Source of the DNA: Microglena sp. YARC
Lineage: Eukaryota > Chlorophyta > Chlorophyceae > Chlamydomonadales > Chlamydomonadaceae
Reading direction: 5' to 3'
DNA length: 64,000 bases
Assembly (NCBI GenBank): GCA_022414725.1
Contig: CM039464.1
Location: forward strand, 15,237,220 to 15,301,219
Within the stretch, counting starts at the first letter, position 1. Every line of letters begins with the position of its first letter. Below, in pieces: positions 34,101-44,924 of the stretch. Below the pieces are notes generated by a model, which ran no database searches, was not told where the DNA came from, and saw nothing but the letters and a program-made list of their open reading frames with translations. The translations under genes and the position numbers were made by a program.

Positions 34101-36275
34101 CCAGTCCTCAGGTATGATACATCCCCAGACCCATCCTCATTCCCATCCTCATCCTCATCCTTATGCTCATCCCCACACCCATACACATCAACATCCTCAT
34201 CCTCATCCCCATCCTCGTCCTTATCCCCAACCTTATGCTCATCCCCACACTTATAAACATCCTCATCCCCATCCTCATCCTCATCCCCAACCTCATGCTC
34301 ATCCCGACACCCATACACATCCCCATCCTCATCCCCATCCTCATCCTCATCCTCATTTTCATCCTCATCCTCATCCTCATCCCCATCCTTATTCCCATCC
34401 CCACACACATACACATCGTCATCCTCATACTTATTCCCATCCTCATCCTCATCATCATCCTCATCCTTATCCTCATCCTTATCCTTATCCTTATCCTCAT
34501 CCCCACGCCCATACACATCATCCTCATCATCCTTATCATCCTCATCATCCTCACCCTCACACCTCACTCTCATCCTCATCCTTATCCTCATCCTTATTCT
34601 CATCTTCACGTACACATTTCTGCCTCCAGGCACATCTGTGGCTGCTAGCGATAACAAGGAGGACTTCCCTGTGTCGTCATGCAACCCTCATCCTCACCCT
34701 CTTTCTCACATATACATCTCTTCACATCTCTACCTCCAGGCTCATCCGAGACCGCTAGCGATAACAAAGAAGACTTCCCTGTGTCGTCATGCAACCCTCA
34801 TCCTCACCTTCACCCTCACCCTCACCCTCATCCTCACCCTCATCCTCACCCTCACCCTCACCCTCATCCTCACCCTCATCCTCACCCTCATCCTCACCCT
34901 CACCCTCATCCTCACCCTCATCCTCACCCTCACCCTCATCCTCATCCTCACCCTTACCCTCACCCTCACCCTCACCCTCATCCTCACCCTCACCCTCACC
35001 CTCATCCTCATCCTCACCCTCACCCTCATCCTCACCCTCATCCTCATCCTCACCCTCACCCTCATCCTCATCCTCACCTTCACCCTCATCCTCACCCTCA
35101 CCCTCACCCTCATCCTCACCCTCACATTCACATCTCTCCATATCTCGTCCTACAAGCGCATCTGAGGCTGCTAGCGATAATGAATCATGCAGCCCTCACC
35201 CTCACCCTCATCCTAATCCTCACATACACATCTCTCCACGTCCTACAAGTGATCTGACAATTCTAGCGATAACAAAAAGACTTCCCTGTGTCGTCATGCA
35301 ACCGTCATCCTCATTATGCAACCCTCATCCCCATCCTCCTCATCCTCACATACACATCTATTCACATCTCATTATACAGGTGCATCCGAGGCTGCTAGCG
35401 ATAACGAGAAGGACTTCCCTCTGTCGTCTTGCAACCCTCATCCTCATTCTCACCCTCATCCTCACTCTCATCCTCATCTTAATCTTCACATACACATCTC
35501 GTCCTCCAGGCGCATCCGAAGTTGCTAGTGACAACGAAGAAGACTTCCCAGTGCTGTCATGCAACCCTCATCCTCATCCTCATCCTCACCCTCATCCTCA
35601 CCCTCATCCTCACTCCCGTCCTCATCCTAATCCTTACATACACATCTCTAACTGCAGGCGCATCCGAGGCTGCTAGCGATAACGAGGAGGATTTCCCTGT
35701 GTCATCATGCAACTCAGAAGAGGCATACACCAAGGCCATGCTACACGCACGCGCCGCCCTCATCATCTTCACCCTCATCCTCATCCTCACATGCACATAT
35801 TTGTACATCTCCTCACCCTCACCCTCACCCTCATCCTCACTCTCGTCCTCATCCTAATCCTCACGTACTCATCCCGTCCTTCAGGCGCATACAAGGCCGC
35901 TAGTGACAACAAAGAGGACTTCCCTGTGCCGTCATGTAACCCTCATCCTCATCCTCACCCTCATCCTCACTCTTGTCCTCATCCTAATCCTCACATACAC
36001 ATCTCGTCCTTCAAGCGCATCTGAGGCTGCTAGTGACAACGAAGATGTCTTCCCTGTGTCGTCATGCAACCCTCATCCTCACCCTCACCCTCATCCTCAC
36101 ATATATACCTCTTCACATCTCTGCCTCCAGGCGCATCCGAGGCTGCTAGCGATAACGAAGAAGACTTCCCTGCGTCTTCATGCAACTCGGAGGATGCATA
36201 CACCAAGGCCATGCTACACGCACGCGCCGCCCTGCTTGCTCATTGTGCTCCTTGATAAACCCTTTGGCAATCAAC

Positions 36276-36323
<48 letters not shown>

Positions 36324-39300
36324 GCCTCCAAGCGCATCTGATGCCGCTAGCAATAACGATAAGGACTTTCCTGTGTCGTCATGCAACTCTCGTCCTGATT
36401 ATCATTCCCATCCTCATCCTCACCCTCATCTTGATTATCATCCCCATCCTCACCATCATCTTCACTCTCGTCCTCCTCCTAATCCTCACATACACATCTC
36501 GTCCTACAGGCACATCCGAGGCCGCTAGTGACAACGAAGAAGACTTCCATGTGCCGTCATGCAACCCTCTTCCTCACCCTCATCCTCACTCTCGTCCTCC
36601 TCCTAATCCTCACATACACATCTCGTCCTCAGGCGCATCCGAGGACGCTAGTGATAACGAGGAGAATTTCCCTGTGTCATCATGCAACTCGGAGGATGCA
36701 TACACCAAGGCCATGCTACACGCACGTGCCGCCCTGCTGCTGAACAAATACAACGCTAGCATTGACAACGCCGGTTCAAAAAGCTGGTCCTCCCCCTCGT
36801 CCAGCACCAACAAGCCCAGGTTTGCGGGTCCCCTGCTTCTTCCTCTGTCCACCCAAGTGGCGCTGGGGGGACGAGCAGGACCGAGTAGCCCTGCTGGTGC
36901 TGGTCCTAGGGGTGCTGGTACTGGTGGTGCTGGTTCTAGTGGTGCTGGTGCTGGTACTAGTGCTGCTGGTGCTGGTACTAGTGCTGCTGCTGCTGCTACT
37001 GCTGCTAGAAGTGGGAGTGGGGGTGGGAGTATAGTCCAGCCCGGGAACTCCAAGCCATGGCAACCGTCCAGGCCGTCATCAAGCTCCGGGTCGTCAAAGA
37101 AGCCCAAGAGGAAAGTCTCCATGGCGCTGGTAAGCTTGGCATGTCTGACAACCATCTCCACCATGGGCCTAACTGTTGTTGGAGTGCGTCCTGGACTTTT
37201 ACTGCACATTTATATTTATATTCCCATCTCTGTTGTTTCTATTTCTTTAACTGTCTTCATTATTTGTACTGTCTGTGCTCATGTCAATTTATATACCATT
37301 TGCAAAACATATAACAACATATAGCAAAGCATTCAATTTACATCCCATTAATAAAGCATGTAACAACATATAGCAAAGCATTCAATTTACATCCCATTAA
37401 TAAAACATATAACAACATATAGCAAAGCATTCAATTAACATCCCATTAATAAAACAGATAACAACATATAGCAAAGCATTCAATTAACATCCCATTAATA
37501 AAACATATAACAACATATAGCAAAGCATTCAATGAACATCCCATTAATAAAACACATAACAACATATAGCAAAGCATTCAATTTACATCCCATTAATAAA
37601 ACATATAACAACATATAGCAAAGCACTCAATGTACATCCCATTAATAAAACATATAACAACATATAGCAAAGCATTCCATTAACATCCCATTAATAAAAC
37701 ATATAACAACAGATAGCAAAGCATTCAATGAACATCCCATTAATAAAACACATAACAACATATAGCAAAGCATTCAATTAACATCCCATTAATAAAACAG
37801 ATAACAACATATAGCAAAGCACTCAATGTACATCCCATTAATAAAATATATAACAACATATAGCAAAGCATTCAATTAACATCCCATTAATAAAACATAT
37901 AACAACATATAGCAAAGCATTCAATTTACATCCCATTAATAAAACATATAACAACATATAGCAAAGCATTCAATTTACATCCCATTAATAAAACATATAA
38001 CAACATATAGCAAAGCATTCAATTTACATCCCATTTATAAAACACATAACAACATATAGCAAAGCATACAATTTACATCCCATTAATAAAACATATAACA
38101 ATATATAGCAAAGCATTCAATTTACATCCCATTAATAAAACATGTAACAACATATAGCAAAGCATTCAATTTACATCCCGTTAATAAAACACATAACAGC
38201 ATATAGCAAAGCATTCAATTTACATCCCATTAATAAAACATATAACAATATATAGCAAAGCATTCAATTTACATCCCATTAATAAAACATGTAACAACAA
38301 ATAGCAAAGCATTCAATTTATATACTGGTACCATTAACAAAACTTGTAATTTGTTTACTTTCTATTCTGTTTCTTTACCACGGTGCAGGTACTACCAAGC
38401 AGATCTGAAGGGGGGACTGGCCCTGCAGCTGAGTCAAGTGAGGGGGCATCAGGCAGCCATGCGTCACGACCTCCGTCCTCCTCCTCCTCTTCCTCAGTCT
38501 TCTACGACGGCCCCCGAAGCTTGGGCGGCAGCCCCCTGATCAAGGCAAGCCCGCCCATTTGGCGAGACCACCCTGCCCCTTCGAGGCATGCCCCTGGTTC
38601 AGGTTCCGGAGCCCCAGTGGAGGCAGAGTTACAAGGCCCGGGGGCCCTCCCCGGTCAGCCCAGCCCAACAGAAGAGGGTGCACTGGGATGGTCTGATCTT
38701 CCACTCTACGAGAGCACACACTCCGTGGGATCTGTGATGGCTTGGCTTCCTGATGAGCAGGAGCCAGCTGAGGCTGACGTGGGGGTGCCAGCTCAGCAGT
38801 CGCGTGCTGCAGCGGCACCACGCTCCACGGAGGTGGAGGTGGTAGGCCAGGTCCCCGTGCCAGCTAGTACCGCTACATCTGGAGGGGGGGCTGCGCCCCT
38901 GACCCAGGCTGCAGACCCTGGGGGGGAAGAGAAGAGGGCTAGGGATGCAGAGCGGTTGATTCTGTTGGAGAGAGCGGCAGCATTACTGTCAGTCTCGCAG
39001 GCAAAAAAAACAGGCCCCCCTAGCAGTCCAGGCCCCCCGGGGGGGGCACTACAGCCTTCAGTTTCAGAAATACAACCATATAACTCGCTTCCCACACGCC
39101 CTCCCCAGTCCCTCCAGAACGGCTTGGGGACCACGGGGGGCCTGGGTACTGCCTTGTCTGTCCCGATGTTTGGCAGCCAGCTGAATATGGGGGGCCTGGC
39201 TACTCCCCCAACTTTGTTGGGAAGAGGAAGCCTGGCAAACTCGGGGGGCCTGGGTACTTCACCATCCATCACGATGGGGGGCAGCCAGCTGAATATGATG

Positions 39301-42025
39301 GGAGTCCAAGGCCCCCCCTCCTCCACCAAGATGGGGGGCGGCCAGATGAATATGAAGGGAGCCCAAGGCCCCCCCTCCTCCACCCAGATGGGGGGCAGCC
39401 AGATGAATATGATGGGAGTCCAAGGCCCCCCCTCCTCCACCCAGATGGGGGGCAGCCAGATGAATATGAAGGGGGTCCAAGGCCCCCCCTCCTCCACCCA
39501 GATGGGGGGCAGCCAGCTGAATATGATGGGGGTCCAAGGCCCTCCCTCCTCCACCCAGATGGGGGGCAGCCAGATGAATATGAAGGGGGTCCAAGGCCCC
39601 CCCTCCTCCACCAAGATGGGGGGCGGCCAGATGAATATGAAGGGGGTCCAAGGCCCCCCCTCCTCCACCCAGATGGGGGGCAGCCAGGTGAATATGAGGG
39701 GCCTTAACAAGTCAATGTCAACTTCCCTCAGGGGCCCAGGGTCTCCCTCGGCCACTTCATTTGGGGGCCTGCCAATGGTGGGCAGCCAGATGAATATGGG
39801 GGGCCTGAACAGGGTCCTGTCCAACCCACTTGGGGGCAGCTCAATGCCGTCCATCCCAATGGGGGGCAGCCAGATGAATATGGGGGGGCTGAACACGGTC
39901 CTGTCCAACCCACTTGGGGGCGGCTCAATGCCGTCCATCCCAATGGGGGGCAGCCAGATGAATATGGGGGGCCTGAACACGGTCCCGTCCAATCCACTCG
40001 GGGGCAGCTCAATGCCGTCCATCCCAATGGGGGGCAGCCAGATGAATATGGGGGGCCTGAACAAGTCCATGTCTGCGTCAAGTCCCATGGGCAATAGCCC
40101 CATGCTCAAGGGGGGGCTTAGCCCCCTGTCCCTCCCAATGGGGGGCGGCATTTTGCAAATGGGAGGGGGCTCACCCACATCTAATGTCCAAATGAATATG
40201 GGGGTCATGGGACAAGCCTCGCCCCCCCAGAGCAGCAACTCATTGGGCCTAGGTGCCCCACTGCAAAGGAGCCCTTTGGGGGTCCCAGCCCAAGCCCCCC
40301 CTAGCTCCATGACCCTATTAGGGGGTCCTGGTTTAGATGCCACAAGCGCTCTGCTCGCATCTGGCATGGGAGCATCTGGTCCCAGGGCGACAGGCCAGCC
40401 AGCACCAACACAAATGAATGGTGGTATAGGCAGTGCCACTGCTGCTTCTCCCAAGCTGCTAGCTGCTCAGGTAATGCCAGGCTGTCATTCTGACTTCATT
40501 TGAAGGACATCAACTTCTGCACCATCATTCTGGCTCATTTTTCAGGCTGTCACTCAAACTTCATGCTGTCGGTCAGGCTTACTTTTCCAGGCTGTCATTC
40601 AACTTCTGCACCGTCATTCAGGCTCACGTTTCCATGCTGTCATCCATATTCCATGCTGTCATCCATATTCCATACTGTCATCCATATTTCATGCTGTCAT
40701 CCATATTCCATGCTGTCATCCATATTCCATACTGTCATCCATATTTCATGCTGTCATCCATATTCCATGCTGTCATCCATATTCCATACTGTCATCCATA
40801 TTTCATGCTGTCATCCATATTCCATGCTGTCATCCATATTCCATACTGTCATCCATATTTCATGCTGTCATCCGTATTCCATGCTGTCATCCATATTCCA
40901 TACTGTCATCCATATTTCATACTGTCATCCATATTCCATGCTGTCATCCATATTCCATGCTGTCATCCATATTCCATGCTGTCATTCGTATTCACTTTTC
41001 CTGGCTGTCACCCAACCTACATGCTGTCATTTGAATTCCATGCTATCGGTCAGACTCACTTTTCCAGGCTGTCATTCATATTCCATGCTGTCATTCATAT
41101 TCCATGCTGTCATTCATATTCCATGCTGTCATTCATATTCCATGCTGTCATTCATATTCCATGCTGTCATTTGAATTTCATGCTATCGGTCAGACTCGCT
41201 TTTCCAGGCTGTCACTCAACCTTCATGATGTATCACATCACACTATCCCTCCTTTGCCCAGGTGGAGTCCCTCAGGCGTCAGATGCAGCTCAAACAAAGA
41301 GCTCATAACTAAATTTAAAACGTAAAGCTGCGCAAAGTATAAATTCAGACCACCACCCCCAACCATCCCACCACACTGTCCCACCATCCCACCATCACAC
41401 CACACCATCACACCACCATCACACCACACTATCCCACCATCACACCACCATCACACCACACTATCCCACCATCACACCACCATCATACCACCATCACACC
41501 ACACTACCCGACCATCACACCACCATCACACCACCCCATCACACTATCCCTCCTTTTTCCAGGTGGAGTCCCTCAGGCGTCTGGTGCAGCTCAAACAGAA
41601 TAGCTCACAACTAAATGTAAAACGTAAAGCTGGGTAAAGTATAAATTAAGACCACCCCTCCCCACCATCCCACCACCCCATTGCACTATCCCTCTTTTTT
41701 CCAGGTGGAGTCTCTCAGGCGTCAGGTGCAGCTGATGCGAAACAGCTCAAGCAACTCCTTGTCCACCAGGGGCCCTGGAGAAAACATCTTCTCTCGCGCC
41801 GACTCAAATTCAAATTCAAATTCGGTGTCGGCCGCTGGTGGCTCTGGCTCCCTCATGGATACCAAGCGCGCCGATATTGAGCACGCTAACAGTAGTGTCG
41901 TGGCTGTGTTGCTTCGGATGAGCGGGGGGAATGAAGATACCCAAAGGCTTGAGGAGATCACGAAAAGGGCCCCCGCCCTCCAGCGGACAAACTCGGGGAC
42001 GGTGTGGACAGCAGCAGACATTTAA
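31186..42025 (+). CDS. Gene 1: low-complexity repeat protein, six exons found (5' end missing)
   Basis: Exons with matching phases are 31186-31329, 32540-32614, 33586-34111, 36633-37129, 38389-40470 and 41705-42025 (TAA). They total 3645 nt, 1214 codons plus stop, without internal stops. Borders are CAG|GTATGT, CAG|GTATTT, CAG|GTATGA, CTG|GTAAGC and CAG|GTAATG donors with CAG acceptors. The protein is Ser/Pro/Ala/Gly-rich. Exon 3 has an Ala/Ser-rich run; exon 4 has DNEENFPVSSCNSEDAYTKA and a Gly/Ala/Thr tract; exon 5 has an ERLILLERAAALLSVSQ helix, seven 19-residue repeats (MGGSQMNMKGVQGPPSSTQ) and three 28-residue repeats; exon 6 begins VESLRRQVQLMRNSS, coiled-coil-like. No known domain is recognised. 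A scaffold or matrix role is possible but unproven. An ATG lies at 31222, but exon 1 here starts with an acceptor, so more exons lie upstream. Confidence 0.75.
31330..31575 (+). repeat. Gene 1 intron: repeated CAG|GTATGT sites with no exon between acceptor and donor
   Basis: After the real donor at 31330 the sequence repeats units such as TATTATTGCCAG|GTATGTAAG and TATTGTCAG|GTATGGTAG, about eight times in 240 bp with a period near 26-35 bp. Each unit has a pyrimidine/T-rich 3' splice site fused to a 5' splice site, the arrangement of recursive (ratchet) splice sites. Whether they are used cannot be told from DNA. Confidence 0.7.
31576..32350 (+). repeat. Gene 1 intron: 60-bp tandem array of 26-nt pseudo-exons with splice sites
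   Basis: About thirteen 60-bp units. Each contains TTCTGTATTTCAG, then 26 nt (TTGGGGGTAGCCTGATGGGC plus ATGCAG), then GTATGT. The 34 nt between successive pseudo-exons would be very short introns. The flanking exons are both phase 0; a 26-nt insert shifts the frame and reads TTGGGGGTAGCCTGA (stop), so coding use is unlikely. Some units have lost the acceptor (TTACCG). Confidence 0.85.
32360..32530. repeat. CCACTCCAACCACACCA simple-repeat tract
   Basis: C/A-rich imperfect repeats immediately upstream of the exon at 32540. It lies in the polypyrimidine/branch region of that intron, although it contains as many A as T bases. 32615-33585 is intron. Confidence 0.8.
32885..33000 (+). repeat. Dispersed repeat E, copy 1
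   Basis: Matches 58400-58560 in order: 'aggcctccaccagggacagc/aggccttctccatggacagc', 'gctttttata', 'gcgatattttcgtcaaaacg/gcggtaatttgggccaaaac', 'ggggtcaaaa', 'gctata..tatcag/gctataaatagcag'. Both copies lie in introns of genes described here. Just after it, 33034-33067 ('ccttaacaccacgcccctcc') matches 55957-55992. Confidence 0.65.
33114..33296. mobile_element. hAT-like MITE, GCGC-rich subtype, no clear target duplication
   Basis: 183 bp with inverted termini: left CAGGGTACCACTACATGG, right (reverse complement) CAGGGTACTACATTGG. The interior is rich in TGCGC/GCGCA, like the 187-bp element at 44549-44735, which has a perfect 8-bp duplication. Flanking 8-mers here do not match, so it is older or altered. 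It sits in the second intron found in Gene 1. Confidence 0.7.
34112..36632 (+). repeat. Gene 1 intron: about ten copies of an acceptor plus exon-4 start, with (CATCCTCACCCT)n
   Basis: The unit is a CGTCCTCCAG or CTGCCTCCAG acceptor, then GCGCATCCGAGGCTGCTAGC, GATAACGAAGAAGACTTCCC and TGTGTCGTCATGCAAC, then a long CCTCATCCTCACC-type tract. Copies start near 34628, 34738, 35155, 35388, 35509, 35658, 35884, 36012, 36130, 36328, 36511 and 36633. Three (35658, 36130, 36633) extend further, through the codons for AYTKAMLHARAAL. None but the last has a donor: the others break off into the C/T tract. Only the 36633 copy continues into the full exon. A (TA)n tract lies at 36276-36325. Confidence 0.85.
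37300..38325. repeat. Gene 1 intron: 49-bp A/T-rich tandem repeat (~21 copies)
   Basis: The unit 'ataacaacatatagcaaagc' + 'attcaatttacatcccatta' + 'ataaaacat' repeats with few changes across 1 kb. Unlike the other arrays in this gene it contains no donor or acceptor pair. It fills almost the whole intron 37130-38388. Confidence 0.95.
39274..40060 (+). repeat. Coding minisatellites in Gene 1 exon 5 (57 bp x7, 84 bp x3)
   Basis: 39274-39672 is seven perfect-length 57-bp units (19 residues each) that differ at Ser/Gly, Met/Leu, Met/Lys and Gln/Lys positions. From about 39776, 84-bp units (28 residues, MGGSQMNMGGLNTVLSNPLG plus GSSMPSIP) follow three times. Both share the core MGGSQMNM, so the second probably grew from the first. 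Both periods are multiples of three, so the frame is preserved. Confidence 0.9.
40630..41185. repeat. Gene 1 intron: 19-bp minisatellite ATGCTGTCATCCATATTCC
   Basis: About 20 units at 40630-40985 with C/T variants (ATACTGTCATCCATATTTC), alternating in a higher-order pattern of three units. After an interruption that repeats 'cggtcagactcacttttcca' come five more (ATGCTGTCATTCATATTCC) at 41070-41165. Confidence 0.9.
41262..41704 (+). repeat. Gene 1 intron: two decoy copies of the last-exon acceptor and start
   Basis: CCCAG|GTGGAGTCCCTCAGGCGTCA at 41262 and TCCAG|GTGGAGTCCCTCAGGCGTCT at 41563 precede the functional TCCAG|GTGGAGTCTCTCAGGCGTCA at 41705. The decoys run ~35-45 nt in exon-like sequence, meet stops ('CATAACTAAATTTAAAACG') and have no donor. 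Between them is a CACCATCACACCA simple repeat (41345-41530). Confidence 0.85.
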
Positions 42026-42059
42026 GGGGGCCAGTGGATGAAATGGATTGTTTTGGTGG

Positions 42060-42410
42060 GCCTGAGGAGGACATGGTCCACTTAGTGGGGCATATGGACA
42101 ACTCGGCCACAGGGGGTCTGGTGGACAACAAGGCTCATGTACGGGGGGGGCTGTGGACAACACGGGCCTTTTAGGGGGGCCTGTGGACAACACGGCGCTT
42201 TTAGGGGCCCTGTGGGCAACACGGCGCTTGATAAGGGCCCTGTGGACAACACGGCCCTTTTAGGGGGCCCTTTGCACAACAAGGCGCTTGTAGGGGGCCC
42301 TGTGGACAACACATCCCTTTTAGGGGGCCCTGTGGACAACACGGCCCTTCATGGGGGCTTCTGGACAACACGCCCAACTAAGAGGGGCCTGAGGACAACA
42401 AGGCCCACGT
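42060..42410. repeat. ~30-bp minisatellite GGGGGCCCTGTGGACAACAC (array 1)
   Basis: About ten variable units of 'ggggccctgtggacaacacg' + 'gcccttttag', starting 35 bp after the Gene 1 stop. It probably lies in the 3' UTR or just beyond. A second array of the same unit is at 43075-43430. Confidence 0.9.
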
Positions 42411-43074
42411 AGGGCTGGGCATGGGGCATGGCACCAGAGCTTTCTCCTCCTATACAGACAGCCAGAGCTGGCCTGATCATCCATTAGGCCTTAGAGAAGA
42501 TGCCTTCACAATAAAGCAGCGCAAGGCCCTAGTGCAAGCAAAGGGGCTGGCCCCCTCAACCTCACGCCTCATAATAAGGTGTACTCTATATTTCTTGATG
42601 CCCTGCTTTAGGCTCGTCTTTCTAGTGCACTGATGGCCTAAATTATTTCTTGGCATGATGGGGGAGGGTGTGAGATGCCTTCACAATAAAGCAGCGCAAG
42701 ACGACTGTCAACCAGACGTCCTCAAATGATTGTGCTGCATCCGAATAAGTGAAATTTGCACGAGGCAAGAATCCAGATCCAGGGGCGAGCTCCTCATAAG
42801 AGTCACCATCCTGAGTGATGAGTAATGACTAGGGAACAGCAACTGAAATTAGTGTTTGAAAACTAATATTAACTGTTATTATTATAGTTTCACAATAATA
42901 TTAGTTTTTCAAATAAATTCGAAATTCTGGTGAGACGGCTCGTCCGACTAACAGTATATAATATTATTTATTTACTAATATTATATAACATAGTCGACCC
43001 CTAGTAATGACAGGTGCCGTGGGCACGACTGTCAACAAAATATTAGTTTCGGCATGGGGCAAACAACTCTTAGG
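42411..43074. other. Spacer between two related minisatellite arrays; internal duplication
   Basis: 'agatgccttcacaataaagcagcgcaag' occurs at about 42496 and 42675 (each carries AATAAA, so it could serve as a polyadenylation signal for Gene 1). The A/T-rich part 42840-42980 contains short inverted words around TAATATTA. No gene seen. Confidence 0.5.
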
Positions 43075-43430
43075 AGGGCGGGAGGACAACACGGCCCATG
43101 TAGGGGGGCCTGTTGACAACAGGGCTTTGTGAAGAGGGCTTTTGGACAACATGACCCACTTGGGGGGGGGCTGTGGACAACACGGCCCACTTAGGGGGGC
43201 CTGTGGCCAACACGGCCTGTTAAGAGGACTTTTGGACAAAATTACCCACTTAGGGGGGGCTGTGGACAACACGGTCCACTTAAAGGGGCCTGCGGACAAC
43301 GCGGCCCATGTAGGGGGGACTGTCGACAACACGGCCTTTTAAGAGGCTTCTGAACCATTCGGCCCACTAAGGGGGGGCTGTGGACAACACGGCCTTTTTG
43401 GGGGGCTTCTGGACAATTAGGCTTAAGGGA
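43075..43430. repeat. ~30-bp minisatellite, array 2
   Basis: About eleven units of 'gggggctgtggacaacacgg' + 'cccacttagg' type, related to the array at 42060-42410. 43430-44320 after it has an (AC)n tract at 43697-43738 and an A/T-rich palindromic stretch (43960-44080) but no gene. Confidence 0.9.
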
Positions 43431-43696
43431 GTTTCCCAACTCTGAATAATCAGAATAAATCTTACCGCTCAATGTAACTAAGACTACTGCCTTAATGTGC
43501 ATTTTTACAGGGGTGGAGGGGGGTGGGGGGGAGGTCCAGCCGTCGGTACGATGGGCTCGCTGCCCTGGTATCTCTAATGGATCTGTTCTGTTAGATCCGG
43601 TCTATTCTAGATATAACCGACTGGATCTGAAAGTATCTAACGCACCCAGAGCTGAATCCCTGGGAGATAGATTTTGTCCACCCATCCCCCCCCCCC

Positions 43697-43737
<41 letters not shown>

Positions 43738-44325
43738 CTCCCATGTTTCTTTTTGGGGCTACGTGTTGCAGATTCTAGACAGAGGCTCCAACTAGGCAAA
43801 ACTACTTGCAAGTATTCCTGAGTCCTGACAGTTTTTTTATTTTTATCTCAGAAGTTCAAGTGGAACTCAATTAGTATTACAGTTGAGGGATAACCATGTG
43901 CTTAACAGGCTGGTGGGTCCACTGGTGGGCAGCCTGAAATGGAACAACATGAATGCTATATATTACCGTTAGAATGTTTATGTTATAATGATTATCGTTA
44001 TAATGGTTATGCTATACCGTAATCATTATAATGGTAATGGTTTAGGTAATAATGATACCGGTATATTATCGTTGTGCTATGATCTGTTTCTTCGGGTCTG
44101 ATATAATGGCAGAAACATTGGCGGAAAGGTTCCTGCCAAATCTGGTTGGGCTTGGCGGTTAGAGCGGGAGCGGTCGAAAACAGGGCCATCCGCCAACATT
44201 ATGGCAAGTGAAACGATACAGTACAGTACACTTTGACAACAACAACCGTGGTGCACTGTAGAGTACAGAATGCAATCATGTACTAGTATGATGGGAGAGC
44301 TTGAAGACGTGTCCAGAATTTGTAA

Positions 44326-44540
44326 TTAACAAGTTATATGTAGTGTCGCGAGCGACGATAAAATTTGGCGGAGAGTGTTCGCAACAGACAGGTGGCAACA
44401 GAAGCGAGTTAGTTACGAGACCGTTGGCTGACGTGTCAGGCTTCGTCTTGGTCATCAGGTCACAAGCATGGACAATGGGGTGCCCCTGGAGGCTCCGCCC
44501 CCCTTGAAGAGGGGGCTCCGCTAAAAAGCTAAGTAGTTGC
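44326..44540 (-). repeat. Dispersed repeat F, copy 1 (minus orientation)
   Basis: Reverse complement matches 58925-59115: GGCGGAGCCCCC, 'acgtcagctaacggtc/acgtcagccaacggtc', 'gcgaaactaactcgcttc/gtaactaactcgcttc', 'gttgccac', 'aacactctccgcca/aacacactccgcca'. A third copy lies at 49905-50110 (+). Both orientations occur. A unit-like 'gagggggctccgctaaaaag' marks one end here. No coding part. Confidence 0.7.
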
Positions 44541-44548
44541 CTCAAGAC

Positions 44549-44735
44549 CAGGGTACTTCAAATGGCCAAATTGGCCAGCGCTTTAGCGCACTTGAAAACA
44601 AAAAAACTGCGCTTTGTAGTGCAAAAAGCGCAAAAAATGCTCGCTGCGTCCGCACAGGGTTGCAAAAAAGTGCGCTTAGAGCGCAGAGGGGGTCAAAAAG
44701 TCAGCGCTCAAAAGCGCGCGCTTTGAATTGCCCTG
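44549..44735. mobile_element. hAT-like MITE, GCGC-rich subtype, perfect 8-bp target duplication
   Basis: 187 bp between CTCAAGAC (44541-44548) and CTCAAGAC (44736-44743). Inverted termini: CAGGGTACTTCAAA on the left and CAGGGCAATTCAAA (reverse complement) on the right. The interior contains many AGCGC/GCGCT words and can pair with itself. Non-autonomous: no open frame. It inserted right next to dispersed repeat F. Confidence 0.9.
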
Positions 44736-44924
44736 CTCAAGACTACTTGCTCTCTGCGATTAAATGTGGCCTACAATTAAGCATGCTCAATGTCTGCATG
44801 TCAAGTAAATAGATAGTATACCGTTACAATATTTATAACAGTAGATATACGTCCAAGCCCATGATATTATTGGTGCCCATGTCCAAGCCCATGATATAAT
44901 GGGTGCCTAGGTCGGGAGGAGAAA

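Noticed and set aside
34112..35676. Long His/Pro- and Ser/Pro-rich frames through the CATCCTCACCCT tracts
   Set aside because: They read through donor 34111 and intronic repeats; the splice phases of Gene 1 require removal of this region.
38793..40454. 553-codon minus-strand frame with IFIWLPPI repeats
   Set aside because: Antisense shadow of Gene 1 exon 5, which has splice sites and phase support on the plus strand.
40500..41308. Two 224-codon Cys/His/Ile-rich frames (YSMLSSIFHAVIHIP repeats)
   Set aside because: Products of the 19-bp intronic minisatellite in two frames.
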